A DNA stretch of 64,000 bases from Bog-159 sp963709155 (GTDB lineage Bacteria; Acidobacteriota; Terriglobia; Bryobacterales; Bryobacteraceae), in NCBI GenBank assembly GCA_963709155.1, contig CAVPVD010000001.1, positions 1,051,081-1,115,080 of the forward strand, read 5' to 3'. A program made the translations under genes and the position numbers. Shown piece by piece: positions 33,515-43,133 of the stretch (position 1 is its first letter; each line of letters begins with the position of its first letter). Under the pieces are notes generated by a model. The model saw only the letters and a program-made list of their open reading frames with translations. It searched no databases and was not told the DNA's origin.

Positions 33515-34672
33515 TTAGGCCGAATAAAGGAAGGCTTCGATTTCGTCGATGCGCCGGTCCGCGTCGCCGTAGCCTATTTCAATCAGCTCTTTGGTGTACT
33601 TGGAAGTGAACAACAGATAGCTCATCAAATCCGAACAGGATGCGGGGTCGCGGCCCAGGCTGTTAATGAAATACTGGATCAGATAGGGCATGTCCTTCTG
33701 GTGTATTTCCGCCAGGTGGGACAAATCGACAGAAGGCGTCAGGAGCAGTGTCTTCAACGGGCGAATTTTCTCGCAGGCTTCGGTGCCCGGTTGGCCGATC
33801 TGGCCGTTGCCGAGTAACTGGTTCAGGCGCTCCAGGTGTTCAATGTCAGCCGCCAGGTGATCCAGAAACATGACGTTGAAGAGCACTCCCATGATCTGCG
33901 CCAGGGACGGGTCTCTCTGATCGGCGGCTTCCTCCTGGTGTTCCAGTTTTTCGCAGCGGACGCCGATCGCCACGATCCTGCGTGCGCCCAGCCGCACCAC
34001 CGGGCTAAGGGGCTGTTGCAGGCGGATGCAGCCGTCCCCGAAGAAGGCTGTCCCCAGCGCCGTTTGCAATTTCACCGGCCGAAAGACCAAAGGGATGGCC
34101 GCGGACGCGCAGATATGATCGACCGTAATCTTGGTGGCGAGAGTCACTCGGCGGCTCCTGTTCCACATGGGATGTCCTTTCTTCCCTTGGATGAACAGGT
34201 AACTCTTGCCCGAGTTATAGTTCGTGGCGGAGACAGCCAGCGCGTACAGGAAGCCGCGCTTGATATTCGCCTCGATCAGGTCGCAATGCAGGTGGGCTGC
34301 CAGAAAGTGGCGCAAGGGCGTGGCATCCAATAAGGAATGCGCATTGCCGCCTCCGGCGACGCCGCCAAACGAGAGATCGAGGATCCAGGTGAGGGAGTTT
34401 TGGGCCTGCGTCAGGACGTCGCAGCGGAAAATGTCGGAGGGTTTCAGCCCGGACCAGAGCCGGGCGAGCGTTTCGGTGCAGGAGGAGAAATCGTCGCTGC
34501 CGGCCGCCAGCGCGCCGCCGTTAATCGCCCCGGCGGAGGAGCCGCCCACGATGGCGAACGGGTTGCCGCGCGTTCGAATCCGCTTGATCTCCCCGATGCG
34601 TTGGAGAACGCCGGCCTGGTAAGCGCCGCGTGCGCCTCCGCCGGTCATAACCAGCCCCAGCGTGTTGTCCAT
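33515..34672 (-). CDS. Patatin-like phospholipase
   Basis: This 385-residue protein has the patatin fold: TGGGARGAYQAGVL (oxyanion glycines, 10-23), VGGSSAGAINGG with the GxSxG nucleophile Ser46 (44-48), and the catalytic Asp in FFGDGCIR (about 215). It lacks a signal peptide, so it probably acts on membranes from the cytoplasmic side or is exported by another route. Patatins hydrolyse acyl esters of phospholipids. It is convergent with the Fic remnant (10 bases between ends), and no export partner is near. The C-terminal third (DLSHLAEIHQKDMPYLIQYFINSLGRD) is typical of bacterial patatins that also have a helical tail. Confidence 0.88.
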   Translation of the reverse strand: MDNTLGLVMTGGGARGAYQAGVLQRIGEIKRIRTRGNPFAIVGGSSAGAINGGALAAGSDDFSSCTETLARLWSGLKPSDIFRCDVLTQAQNSLTWILDLSFGGVAGGGNAHSLLDATPLRHFLAAHLHCDLIEANIKRGFLYALAVSATNYNSGKSYLFIQGKKGHPMWNRSRRVTLATKITVDHICASAAIPLVFRPVKLQTALGTAFFGDGCIRLQQPLSPVVRLGARRIVAIGVRCEKLEHQEEAADQRDPSLAQIMGVLFNVMFLDHLAADIEHLERLNQLLGNGQIGQPGTEACEKIRPLKTLLLTPSVDLSHLAEIHQKDMPYLIQYFINSLGRDPASCSDLMSYLLFTSKYTKELIEIGYGDADRRIDEIEAFLYSA

Positions 34673-34752
34673 TGTCCGCGGACTCCAATCCGCCTTGCGG
34701 AAGCATCAGTATATCAGAGGCGAATATCGATTTCAGGCCCGATACTTTCAGG

Positions 34753-35940
34753 CTACAGAGCGCGCACGAAGGAATCCACGAAGCGGTCGATGTCGCCGGC
34801 CGTGTTATAGAGCGGCGCCGGCGCCACGCGCAGGATATCGGGTTCGCGCCAGTCGCAGATCACGCCCGCGTCCGCCAGGCGTTCGCATACGGCGCGCACG
34901 GAGCCCGGCACGCGGATGGAAAGTTGAGCGCCCCGGCGCCGCGGATCGCGCGGCGTGAGGATGGAGAAGCCGCAGCCGGCATGCCGGTCCAATTCCGATT
35001 CCAAATAGCCGGTCAGTTCCACGCTCTTCTGGCGCACCCACTCCATGCCGGCCTCGTCGAACAGATCCAGGGACGCGCGCAGAGCCGCCAGCTCCAGTAC
35101 GGACGGATTGCTCACCTGCCAACCTTGCGCGCCGGGCGTGGGGTCGAAATCGGGCCCCATGCGGAAGCGCGTCTCCGGCCGATGGCCCCACCAGCCGGCA
35201 AACCGCGGCAGATTTTGGTTTTGCGCATGGCGCTCATGAACGAAGCAGGCGGCAATGCTGCCGGGGCCGGCGTTGAGATACTTGTAAGTACACCACGCGG
35301 CGAAGTCCACATCCCATTCATGCAGCTTCAGGACCAGATTTCCGGCGGCGTGCGCCAGGTCGAATCCTACAATGCAGCCTTTGGCGTGGCCCAGGCGGGT
35401 GACACGCTCGATATCGAACGCGCGGCCGGAAGAATAATTGATGCCACCCATCAGGACCAGGGCGATGGACTCTCCCTGGCGCTGCAGAAGGTCCTCCAAC
35501 TCGTCCTCTCCAGCCACCGTAAGGATCGACTCCGCGGGCTCGTATCCGTGAAACCGGATTTGCGAATTTACGGCATATTGGTCGGAAGGAAACGCGTGTT
35601 CTTCGATGACGATGCGGTGGCGCCGGCCCGCCGGCCGGTAAAACGAAACCATCATCAGGTGCAGGTTCACGGTGAGCGAGTTCATCGTGACCACCTCCAT
35701 GGGCTGCGCGCCCACCAGCCGCGCGCCCGGTTCCGCCAACAGCTTGTTGTACTCGACCCAAGGATGACGAGCCCGGAAGTGGCCTTCCACGCCCAATAGC
35801 TCCCAATCCTTCAATTCGTGCTCGAGATAAGCGCGCAGGCATTTAGGCTGCAGTCCGAGAGAATGCCCGCATAGATACGCGCGATCGACGCCATCGGGCC
35901 CCTTGGGGATGTGGAAGCGATCCCGGTAATCGACGGTCAT
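34753..35940 (-). CDS. kynU: Kynureninase
   Basis: This PLP enzyme cleaves kynurenine (or 3-hydroxykynurenine) to anthranilate and alanine in tryptophan catabolism. The 395 residues begin MTVDYRDRFHIPKG and show the family text YLCGHSLGLQPKCLRAYLEHELKDWELLGVEGHF, VTMNSLTVNLHLMMVSFYRP, the PLP-binding DLAHAAGNLVLKLHEWDVDFAAWCTYKYLNAGPGS (Lys about 227), and GWWGHRPETRFRMGPDFDPTPGAQGWQVSNPS. The ATG overlaps the stop of the upstream SDR gene (ATGA), so the two are coupled. Confidence 0.93.
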   Translation of the reverse strand: MTVDYRDRFHIPKGPDGVDRAYLCGHSLGLQPKCLRAYLEHELKDWELLGVEGHFRARHPWVEYNKLLAEPGARLVGAQPMEVVTMNSLTVNLHLMMVSFYRPAGRRHRIVIEEHAFPSDQYAVNSQIRFHGYEPAESILTVAGEDELEDLLQRQGESIALVLMGGINYSSGRAFDIERVTRLGHAKGCIVGFDLAHAAGNLVLKLHEWDVDFAAWCTYKYLNAGPGSIAACFVHERHAQNQNLPRFAGWWGHRPETRFRMGPDFDPTPGAQGWQVSNPSVLELAALRASLDLFDEAGMEWVRQKSVELTGYLESELDRHAGCGFSILTPRDPRRRGAQLSIRVPGSVRAVCERLADAGVICDWREPDILRVAPAPLYNTAGDIDRFVDSFVRAL

Positions 35941-36695
35941 CCCCGCCCCACGAACGGCATCTTGGTCGCCATCACGGTCATGAACTGCACATTGGCGTCC
36001 AGCGGGAGGCTTGCCATATATAAAACGGCATCCGCCACGTGCCGCACATCCATCACGGGCTCCGGCTTCCTGGAGCCGTCGGCCTGTGGAACCCCTGCCG
36101 GCATGCGCGCGGCCATCTCGGTGGCCGCATTGCCGATGTCGATCTGTCCGCAGGCGATATCGTACGGGCGTCCATCGAGCGAAATGCACTTGGTGAGACC
36201 GGTGATGGCGTGCTTGGTGGCTGTGTAAGGCGCGGAGTTGGGGCGCGGCGCATGGGCGGATATGGAGCCGTTGTTGACGATCCGTCCGCCGCGGGGTGTT
36301 TGCACTTTCATGAGCCGGATGGCTTCCTGCGCGCACAGAAACGCGCCGGTGAGATTGACGCTCAGGACCGCGCTCCACTGCGCGTAGGTTAAATCCTCCA
36401 TGGGGATGCCGGGAGCGCCCATGCCCGCGTTGTTAAAGAGCAGGTCGAGCCGCCCGAAGGCTTCTTTCGCCGCGGCGAAGAGCGCGCGCACGGCTTGGGG
36501 ATCGCCGACATCGGTGGGCACGGCGAGCATGCGGCCGCCGCCGGCACGAGCCATGGCCGCGGTTTGCTCTAACGCCTCCACGCGCCGTCCGGCCAGCACG
36601 ACCGAGTATCCGGCGCCTTGTAACGCCAGGCTGACCGCCCGGCCAATACCGCTGCCCGCGCCGGTGACCAACGCGATTCCGCCTGTTGTTTCCAT
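35937..36695 (-). CDS. Short-chain dehydrogenase/reductase
   Basis: This 252-residue oxidoreductase has a Rossmann start TGAGSGIGRAVSLALQGAGYSVVLAGRRVEAL (8-39), NNAGMGAPGIPMEDLTYAQW (catalytic region), and the PYTATKHAITGLTK motif with YxxxK (about 155-160). The substrate is not predictable, though coupling to kynU by a 4-base overlap suggests a role near tryptophan/kynurenine metabolism. I chose the ATG at 36695 over a longer start because the upstream sequence is a hairpin repeat. It is the first gene of the two-gene minus-strand unit. Confidence 0.88.
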   Translation of the reverse strand: METTGGIALVTGAGSGIGRAVSLALQGAGYSVVLAGRRVEALEQTAAMARAGGGRMLAVPTDVGDPQAVRALFAAAKEAFGRLDLLFNNAGMGAPGIPMEDLTYAQWSAVLSVNLTGAFLCAQEAIRLMKVQTPRGGRIVNNGSISAHAPRPNSAPYTATKHAITGLTKCISLDGRPYDIACGQIDIGNAATEMAARMPAGVPQADGSRKPEPVMDVRHVADAVLYMASLPLDANVQFMTVMATKMPFVGRG

Positions 36696-36723
36696 ATTCT
36701 TCTGGGGACAAGAATAGCAGACC

Positions 36724-36797
36724 CCTGGCGGGACTTTTAAGTCCCGCTTCGGCCGCCTAATAGGCGGCTGCGGGCAGAATTGCCCGCCCTCCAAACT
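36724..36797 (+). repeat. Hairpin repeat, family B relative
   Basis: Three hairpins occur in tandem: GCGGGACTTTTAAGTCCCGC (36728-36747), GGCCGCCTAATAGGCGGC, and GCGGGCAGAATTGCCCGC. The last two match pieces of the inverted-repeat arms at 41.6 and 43.2 kb. It lies between divergent transcription units. Confidence 0.7.
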
Positions 36798-36858
36798 CAA
36801 ACTGGAGCCCTTTTACGGCCGGTGATATACTGGGTACAGAGTCTTTCCAAGGGTCCAA

Positions 36859-37452
36859 ATGCGAATCTTACCCGGGGTGGCACTGTTGGTTCTGGCCGGC
36901 AATGCCTGTTTTTCCACAACAATTTGGGCGGCGGATGTTGCCGTTCCTGGCGTTCCTAACTTCCATCAAGTGAATGAGCGGGTCTACCGGGGAGCTCAAC
37001 CCCGGGCTGAAGGCTGGTCCAGCCTGGCGAAACTGGGGATCAAGACCGTGATCGACCTGCGCGAAGAAGGTGAGCATTCCCTGCAATCCGAGCAAAAGGC
37101 CGTGGAGGCCGCCGGCATGCATTACGTAAACGTGCCGTTGGCCGGGCTGGGGGCGCCGCCAGCCGAAAAGGTCTCGCAGGTGCTCGGTTTGCTTAATGGA
37201 AACGACCCTGTCTTCGTACACTGCCGGCGCGGGGCGGACCGCACCGGAACCATGATCGCGTGCTACCGAATCGCGCACGACGGCTGGAGCAACGCGAAGG
37301 CGCTGGCCGAAGCCAGGTCCGACGGCATGGCCTGGTTCGAGGTAGCCATGCAGCGGTATGTGCTGGCCTTCCACGCTACGGCTGCGCAGCCGGCGCAGGT
37401 TTCCGCCGCAGTTTCCACCCAGCCCGTATCCGTCTCCCCCACGCTAAACTGA
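36859..37452 (+). CDS. Exported dual-specificity/tyrosine phosphatase-like protein
   Basis: This 197-residue protein has a signal peptide (MRILPGVALLVLAGNACFSTTIWA), so it probably acts outside the cytoplasm. The catalytic loop is VHCRRGADRTG (Cys122, Arg128; the HCxxGxxRT motif of the DSP/PTP superfamily), preceded by VIDLREEGEH with a candidate general acid. It resembles the PTP-like DUF442/Siw14 type with HxQVNERVYRGAQPRAEG at its start. A role in dephosphorylating a phosphoester at the envelope is possible; phosphoinositide-like substrates are not excluded. It lies 7 bases upstream of the ABC exporter gene and is likely cotranscribed with it. Confidence 0.85.
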   Translation: MRILPGVALLVLAGNACFSTTIWAADVAVPGVPNFHQVNERVYRGAQPRAEGWSSLAKLGIKTVIDLREEGEHSLQSEQKAVEAAGMHYVNVPLAGLGAPPAEKVSQVLGLLNGNDPVFVHCRRGADRTGTMIACYRIAHDGWSNAKALAEARSDGMAWFEVAMQRYVLAFHATAAQPAQVSAAVSTQPVSVSPTLN

Positions 37453-37459
37453 CAAGAGA

Positions 37460-39286
37460 GTGGAAGAAGAGGTCCTCGGCAAGGCATACGATTCCCGGCT
37501 GATGCGCAGGCTGCTGGGATACATGCGCCCGTACCGCGGCTATGTTGGGCTTTCGCTCGTCTTCCTGCTGTTGCAGTCGATCCTGCAAGTGCTGGGTCCG
37601 CTGCTCACCAAGATCGCGGTGGACCGCTACCTGGCGCCCAATCCCACGCGCGTGCCCACGTTCTTAGACCGGTATCTTCCGGCCGGCCCCTGGAAGGGTC
37701 TGGAGGCCGTCGGCCTGCTCTATCTTGGGGTTTTGCTGGGCACCTTCGTATTCGAGTTCGCCCAGGTTTACCTGATGCAGTATACCGGCCAACTCGCCAT
37801 GTTCGACCTGCGCAAGCAGCTCATGGCGCACCTGCAGGGCCTGGACGTAGCGTTTTTCGACCGCAATCCGGTCGGCAGGCTGGTGACGCGCGTGACCACA
37901 GATGTGGACGTGCTCAACGATCTCTTTGCCTCCGGCCTGGTCACCATTCTGGGCGATGTACTGGTGCTGGGATTCATCGTGGCGATCATGTTCAACCTGA
38001 GCCCCGGGCTGACGGTTCTGATGCTGGCGGTGATGCCGCTGGTGATCCTGGTGACCGCGATTTTCCGGCGCAGCGTAACCCAAAGCTACCGGCGCATCCG
38101 CATTGCCATCGCGAAAATCAATTCGTATCTGCAGGAGCATGTCACAGGTATCGTGGTCCTGCAGCTTTTCAACCGCGAGGCCAAGAGCCGGGAGGAATTC
38201 GACGGGGTCAACCGCGAGCACATGGACGCCTATAAGGATGCCATCCTGGCGTACGGCTGGTTCTATCCAGTGGTCGAATTTCTCTCCATGTTGACGCTGG
38301 CCGGTATCCTCTCGTACGGCGGCTTCCGCATTGAGCGGGGCGCGCTGACGCTGGGCGTGATGGTGGCGTTCCTGCAATACGGGCTGCGCTTCTTCCGCCC
38401 GATCCAGGACCTCAGCGAGAAATACAACATCCTGCAAGGCGCCATGGCCTCGGCGGAACGCATCTTCAAGCTGCTGGACACGGGCGCGGCGATCCTGCCG
38501 CCGCGCGATCCCGAGCCGGCGCCGGCTTCGGCGCGCATCGAGTTCGACGGCGTGTCATTCGCTTACAAGGACGAGGACTGGGTGCTGCACGACGTCAGTT
38601 TCACGATCGAGCCGGGCGAAACCGTCGCGGTAGTGGGGCACACCGGCGCGGGCAAAACCACCTTGATCAGCCTGCTGCTGCGCTTCTACGATGTCAAGCA
38701 GGGCGCCATTCGGGTGGGCGGCAGCGACGTCCGCCAACTGGATCCGCAGGAGCTGCGCCGCCAGTTCGGCGTCGTATTGCAGGATCCATACCTGTTCACC
38801 GGGACGCTCGAAGAAAACATCCGGTTGGGCACGGAGGGCATCAGCCGCGCGGCCGTGGAGGACGCGGCCGAACAGGTGAATCTGCTGGACTTTATTCATT
38901 CCCTGCCCGATGGATTCGCGCATTCCATCCGGGAGCGCGGCAGCGGCCTTTCCACGGGACAGAAGCAGCTCATCAGCTTCGCGCGGGCGCTGGCCCACAA
39001 TCCGCGCTTCCTGATCCTGGACGAAGCCACTTCCAGCGTCGATACGGAGACCGAGTTCCGGGTGCGCGAGGCGCTCAGCCGCATGGTGGAGGGGCGCACG
39101 TCGATCGTTATCGCGCACCGGTTATCGACCATCCAGCGTGCGGACCGCATCTTGGTGATGCACAAGGGCCGCCTGCGGGAAAGCGGCACGCACCAGCAGT
39201 TGCTGGCACTGCGCGGCATCTACTGGAAGCTTTATCAGTTGCAGTATAAGGATCAGGAAGTGGGAGCGGGCTCGCGCACGTCGTAG
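37460..39286 (+). CDS. ABC transporter, fused permease and ATPase (MsbA/MdlB type)
   Basis: This 608-residue half-transporter exporter has six transmembrane helices (about residues 25-320) and a nucleotide-binding domain (about 355-600). The Walker A motif GHTGAGKTTL (393-402), ABC signature LSTGQKQLISFARAL (about 496-510), Walker B FLILDEATSS (about 517-526) and the H-loop AHRLSTIQRADR are all present. It should work as a homodimer exporting lipids or drugs with ATP. The GTG start at 37460 follows AGAG. The gene is next to the phosphatase and before a secreted Solibacter-type protein. Confidence 0.9.
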   Translation: MEEEVLGKAYDSRLMRRLLGYMRPYRGYVGLSLVFLLLQSILQVLGPLLTKIAVDRYLAPNPTRVPTFLDRYLPAGPWKGLEAVGLLYLGVLLGTFVFEFAQVYLMQYTGQLAMFDLRKQLMAHLQGLDVAFFDRNPVGRLVTRVTTDVDVLNDLFASGLVTILGDVLVLGFIVAIMFNLSPGLTVLMLAVMPLVILVTAIFRRSVTQSYRRIRIAIAKINSYLQEHVTGIVVLQLFNREAKSREEFDGVNREHMDAYKDAILAYGWFYPVVEFLSMLTLAGILSYGGFRIERGALTLGVMVAFLQYGLRFFRPIQDLSEKYNILQGAMASAERIFKLLDTGAAILPPRDPEPAPASARIEFDGVSFAYKDEDWVLHDVSFTIEPGETVAVVGHTGAGKTTLISLLLRFYDVKQGAIRVGGSDVRQLDPQELRRQFGVVLQDPYLFTGTLEENIRLGTEGISRAAVEDAAEQVNLLDFIHSLPDGFAHSIRERGSGLSTGQKQLISFARALAHNPRFLILDEATSSVDTETEFRVREALSRMVEGRTSIVIAHRLSTIQRADRILVMHKGRLRESGTHQQLLALRGIYWKLYQLQYKDQEVGAGSRTS

Positions 39287-39364
39287 CGTGGGCGCCCTCG
39301 GCGTGATTGGCCCAGGGGTGTAGGGCAAACGTCCGGCCGGAAGTCTTAGGAAAGGGTACTCGTC

Positions 39365-40378
39365 ATGATTCCTCTAAACCGTTATATCCCGATCGCATTG
39401 ATCGCCGCGGCCACGGCGCTTTCCGCCCTGGCGCAAGGCAATCCGGGCACGATTCTGAGCGCAGGATATGTATCGCCCACCGCCATCAACGTCGCGCCCG
39501 GCCAAATCATCACCGTTTACGCGGCCGGCGTGGGCAGCAGTCTTACGCAAGCCGTCTACGCGCCCGCCGGCAAGTGGCCCACGTCGCTGGCCGGAATCGG
39601 CGTCACCATCGTGCAGGGGGGAACCAACTATCCCGCGCCGATCCAGGAAGTGAGTCCGGTGGAAACGTGCGGCACGGGATGCGGCACGATTACCGCGATT
39701 ACCATGCAGGTTCCCTACGGCCTATGGACCGGCTGCGCGCTATCCAACACGGCGTGCCCTGCGTTGGTTCTGCTGACCCAGTTTTTCGTCACGGAGAATG
39801 GCGTGGCGGGGCCGATCAGCGGCGTGAACCCGGAGCCCGACCAGGTGCATATCCTGACAGCCTGCGATCCGGTGATTACGGGAGGACCCGGCTCCCTGGC
39901 CTTTGGCGGCTGGCCGTGCCAGCCGATCGTGGCGCACGCCGACGGCTCGCTGGTTTCGAACAACAGCCCGGCCATGGCGGGCGAGGAACTGGTGATTTAC
40001 GCGCTCGGGCTGGGCGCCACCACTCCCGCGGCCACGGCGGGACAGCCGGTTTCGCAGCCCACTCCCACCGTGGAAACATTCACGCTGGACTTCAATTACC
40101 ATCCCAATGCGCTGGCTTCGCGCCCGCCCATCCTGCCTTCGCCCGCAGCGGCCGGCGGAACGGCGCCGCTGGTGCCTTTGTTCACCGGGCTGACACCTGG
40201 TTATCCCGGGCTCTACCAGATCAACTTCGTGGTGCCTCCATTACAGGACGGCGAGTTGCCGTGCGCGGCCGGAGTGGCTCCGCCGCCAGGGGGCCTGGCG
40301 AACACGAACCTGACGGTGAGCGTGGGCGGCGCGACGTCGTTCGATGGCGCGGGCATCTGCGTAGCCCTGGTGGAATGA
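39365..40378 (+). CDS. Secreted Solibacter-type protein (TIGR03437-like domain)
   Basis: This 337-residue protein has a signal peptide (MIPLNRYIPIALIAAATALSALAQ), then domain text like ILSAGYVSPTAINVAPGQIITVYAAGVGSSL, EELVIYALGLGATTPAATAGQPVSQP and YPGLYQINFVVPP. These are typical of the C-terminal domain of Solibacter surface proteins. It has several paired Cys (CGTGCG, CALSNTAC, CDPV...PCQP) consistent with disulfides. Here the domain makes up most of the protein, without long Ig repeats. Function is unknown; it is likely a cell-surface or secreted module. Confidence 0.75.
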   Translation: MIPLNRYIPIALIAAATALSALAQGNPGTILSAGYVSPTAINVAPGQIITVYAAGVGSSLTQAVYAPAGKWPTSLAGIGVTIVQGGTNYPAPIQEVSPVETCGTGCGTITAITMQVPYGLWTGCALSNTACPALVLLTQFFVTENGVAGPISGVNPEPDQVHILTACDPVITGGPGSLAFGGWPCQPIVAHADGSLVSNNSPAMAGEELVIYALGLGATTPAATAGQPVSQPTPTVETFTLDFNYHPNALASRPPILPSPAAAGGTAPLVPLFTGLTPGYPGLYQINFVVPPLQDGELPCAAGVAPPPGGLANTNLTVSVGGATSFDGAGICVALVE

Positions 40379-40477
40379 CACCGCGGGCCTGCTATGACCG
40401 CCGGTTATCTGCTGACGCTGGGGCTGGGGCTGACGCTGCGCGGGCAGCAGCGGCACTGCGCAATTTCGTTTAGTGGA

Positions 40478-40813
40478 CTAAAGTGCCGCTGTGGCGCCCG
40501 CCGTGGCATCTTCCTGACGCTTCTTCTCTGCCAAATTGACGATCGCGCCGGATGGCGAGTTGGCGGTGGCCAGGGTCAGCAAGCCGAAGCCTAACCCACG
40601 CAATTCGTTGTGCCAAAGGACCCGGCCCGTGGCTGCATCGAGGCAGAAGATCTCGCCCTTGGTCGCGGCCAGGATCTTGTCGCCATCCAGAACGACGCCC
40701 ACGAAATCCGAGCCCTTCAAACTGACGCGCTAGATTTCCGCGCCCCTGTTGCGGTCAATCGCCAGGACGGTGCCTGCAATTCCAACGTAGATTCTGTCGG
40801 GAGTATTCGGCAT
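40478..40813 (-). pseudogene. Short PQQ-like beta-propeller protein interrupted by amber codon
   Basis: The frame begins MPNTPDRIYVGIAGTVLAIDRNRGAEI, then TAG, then RVSLKGSDFVGVVLDGDKILAATKGEIFCLDAATGRVLWHNELRGLGFG..., all in one frame. The amber at 40733-40735 most likely replaces a Trp or Gln codon of a normal 111-residue propeller-blade protein (DAATGRVLWHNEL is a PQQ-repeat core). Its start lies 110 bases from the divergent MEDS-like remnant, which also carries amber codons. Confidence 0.7.
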
Positions 40814-40923
40814 GCAAACCTCATTGCCATTGATTTTAACAAGCGGCTCCACAAACTGTGAATATCGAGAACATTGTGGTAGAGTGTTGGCGCCCGCACA
40901 CTCGGCCTGGAGAATGCACAACA

Positions 40924-41496
40924 ATGAACGCTTCCGGCGCTGCAATTCTGACAGATCCGCATCCGTGCGGCCACATCATTTATCCATAGACCGATGAGAA
41001 TCACGTCGGCCAAGCCGTCTGCCTCTACGCTAGTGCCGGTCTTCGAGTTGGAGAGAGTGTCATCCTGATCATGACCACTGATCATTTCGAACCCATCAAA
41101 GATCGCTTGCGAACCGGGGGCCTCGATGTTGACGAATATGAGCGGAAGGATCGCCTGATCTGTCTCAAGACCGAGGATCTATTAGCGTAGCTAACGACCG
41201 ATGGGTTTGTGAATGAGAGGTTGTTCAAATCGATTGTCGGGGAGCTGATATTACGTGCTCGGGTCGGTTCGGGCGCCAGCTACCAGGGTAGGGTTCGACT
41301 TTTTGGTGAGATGGTCAGCCAATTGCGCGCCGTGAATCTGGAGGCGACCACCAGGATGGAGGAGCTATGGAACGACATAGTGAATGCCCACTCCGTTCCT
41401 CTGCTCTGTAGCTACGCCCTGGACCACCGGAACGATCGCCTTCCACTCGCCCTGGTTGATCTTCACTCACACAGTATTCAGGGTGAAGAATCGTAA
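40924..41496 (+). pseudogene. MEDS-like sensory domain protein with two in-frame amber codons
   Basis: One frame encodes MNASGAAILTDPHPCGHIIYP, TAG (40987-40989), TDENHVGQAVCLYASAGLRVGESVILIMTTDHFEPIKDRLRTGG..., TAG (41188-41190), LTTDGFVNERLFKSIVGELI, then on to a TAA at 41494. Without the two stops it is a 190-residue protein resembling the MEDS domain (a sensory partner of methanogen/methylotroph regulators), with the usual CxHI..YP.ENH and a final CSYALDH-like core. No frameshift is needed, so point mutations explain the damage. Confidence 0.7.
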
Positions 41497-41595
41497 GATG
41501 GTATGCTTCTTCGGATCGGATTTTGGTCCGGTCACTTCCGGTCACTAAGGAGAGAGACATGGCTAGAGCGGGACTTATCTCGTGGCCGCTTGCCC

Positions 41596-41859
41596 GTGGC
41601 GCACGCTTCAGCGGGGCCGCCGGCCGAGCCGGTTGGAGCAAATGTGTGACCCCGCGTGGGGCACCGTCGAAAACTCACCGTGGGGCGGGCAATCATGCCC
41701 GCAGCCGCCTTTTCAGCCGGCTAAGCCGGCTGGAAAGCCGCCCCCAGAGGGGACCCCGGGCCAAGATTGGCCGCCCCACTACTTTTTGGTTTTCATCATC
41801 GTTGCGGCTCCTAAAAACAACCGCTAACTTATTGAGCGGCAATGGTGTCACAGATGAGC
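41596..41859 (+). repeat. Long inverted repeat, left arm (family B)
   Basis: Begins GTGGCGCACGCTTCAGCGGG and ends CAATGGTGTCACAGATGAGC. It includes GGGCGGGCAATCATGCCCGC, AGCCGGCTAAGCCGGCTG and GGCCAAGATTGGCCGCCCC hairpins, then TTTCATCATCGTTGCGGCTC. It is the inverse of 43134-43356 over about 220 bases with scattered differences; the left arm has about 35 extra bases near 41638-41672. The spans 41497-41595 and 42986-43133 hold nothing else recognisable. Confidence 0.85.
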
Positions 41860-42341
41860 TGCGGCGGACTTCATTCAGTCCGCCGTACACCCCCGAAGGC
41901 AAAGCCGCCTCCAGTCGCAACGGCCTCACCCCGGACTCTCCGGCGACAAACACTTCATCCTTGCAGGCGAGGATCCCGAAGCCTTCCTCCGCCTCCTCCA
42001 GGATCTGCACGACGACCTCCGACCCGTCGGCGACAACGAAGAACTGGCCGTCAAACGCATCGGCGCCGGCCGAATGGCGTCTCGACCGCGCCTTTGCCCT
42101 CGAAACCGGCATCTACCGCGAAGAATGCCTGATCCTGACCCGCATCGACAGGCAGGGGCGGGAGCTTCACGAATTGCGTTTAAGCAAGGCCAGAACGACC
42201 TTCACGCAAGGTGGCAAGGGCCCCGACAACTTCACCCGCCTCGTCCGCTACGAAACCGCCCGGAATACCCCACAATGGCGCAATTTTCCCCACTCCGCCC
42301 CAACCCGTCATTCGCCAGGCGCCTCCAACGACAAACAATGA
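41860..42341 (+). pseudogene. TPEGK-type hypothetical protein, two frameshifts
   Basis: The text TPEGKAASSRNGL (frame 1), HPGLSGDKHFILAGEDPEAFLRLLQDLHDDLRPVGDNEELAVKRIGA (frame 2) and EWRLDRAFALETGIYREECLILTRIDRQG (frame 1) together match a family common in Acidobacteria and planctomycetes near mobile DNA (TGPRTPEGKARSSRNALRHGL...). The reading crosses frames twice (about 41928 and 42065). The start upstream of TPEGK was displaced by the repeat arm. It sits inside the inverted-repeat pair. Confidence 0.65.
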
Positions 42342-42451
42342 CGAATAACGATGCATAATGATCCGCCTTTTCGGTTTTGTAGGTTGGGCTGAAAGTCCGG
42401 TCGTGTCTCAGTTTGAATTTCTGAGCGCAGTCCGTCGGGCGAGTCGCGCGA

Positions 42452-42985
42452 TTAAGCAGGAACGTACGTCAACCGAACCAAGTCATCGGCGATTAAATCG
42501 CTGGCCACCAAATGGAGCGGCGGCCGGGGGCCCGCGAAGAATGGCTGGCCACCACCCAACACGACGGGGCGGAGGTAGAGTCGATACTCATCGATAAGAC
42601 CGGCCTCGGTCAGGCTCTGCGCCAGGACTGGTCCGGCAACTTGAATTTCGCCGGCCAGTTCGGCCTTCAGCCTGCGTATCACCTTCTCGAAGCCATCCGC
42701 GACAAGCGTCGAGTTGGGGCCAACTGACTTGAGGGAACGCGACACGACCCACTTCGGCTGGCTCCGCCACACCACCGCGAACTCGCGATCTTCCGCGTCC
42801 CAATCAGGAAGATCTTCGTCCCAATAACGCATGATCTCGTACGTGCGGCGACCGTAAATGAGGGCCGCCGCGTCGCGCACCAGCCCGATGAAGTGACGGA
42901 AGGCTGCGGGTGCCGGCGGCCCAAGCTTCATGTGGTCAACGTAGCCATCAAGGGACTGGCTCAATCCGTAGACAAGTTTTGCCAC
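42452..42985 (-). CDS. Dihydrofolate reductase-like (RibD C-terminal domain) protein
   Basis: This 177-residue protein has the DHFR/RibD-C fold: MAKLVYGLSQSLDGYVDHMKLGPPAPAAFRHF, AAALIYGRRTYEIMRYWDEDLPDW, WVVSRSLKSVGPNSTLV, AELAGEIQVAGPVLAQSLTEAGLIDEYRLYLRPVVLGGGQPFF. These stand-alone proteins are predicted NADPH-dependent reductases; many are of unknown substrate, and some act on pteridines or riboflavin intermediates. It is intact and lies between the two inverted repeats, the only intact gene there. The gene beside it is a pseudogene, so it may have arrived with a mobile segment (inference). Confidence 0.88.
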   Translation of the reverse strand: MAKLVYGLSQSLDGYVDHMKLGPPAPAAFRHFIGLVRDAAALIYGRRTYEIMRYWDEDLPDWDAEDREFAVVWRSQPKWVVSRSLKSVGPNSTLVADGFEKVIRRLKAELAGEIQVAGPVLAQSLTEAGLIDEYRLYLRPVVLGGGQPFFAGPRPPLHLVASDLIADDLVRLTYVPA

Positions 42986-43133
42986 GCTGTAAACCTCCCT
43001 CCCACGTTCTTCAGAATAGCGCGAGCCGACGTCACCCTGAGGTGAGGTTGAAAACTACCTGTGCGCCGCATTGTCGATGTGACCAATAACGACAGGCCCA
43101 ATTCACAGTCCCGGCCGGCACGCTGAAAGCGCG

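Noticed and set aside
40733..41190. Amber codon reassignment in this organism
   Set aside because: The replaced positions suggest different amino acids and intact genes in the window end with TAG, including one whose TAG overlaps the next gene's start.
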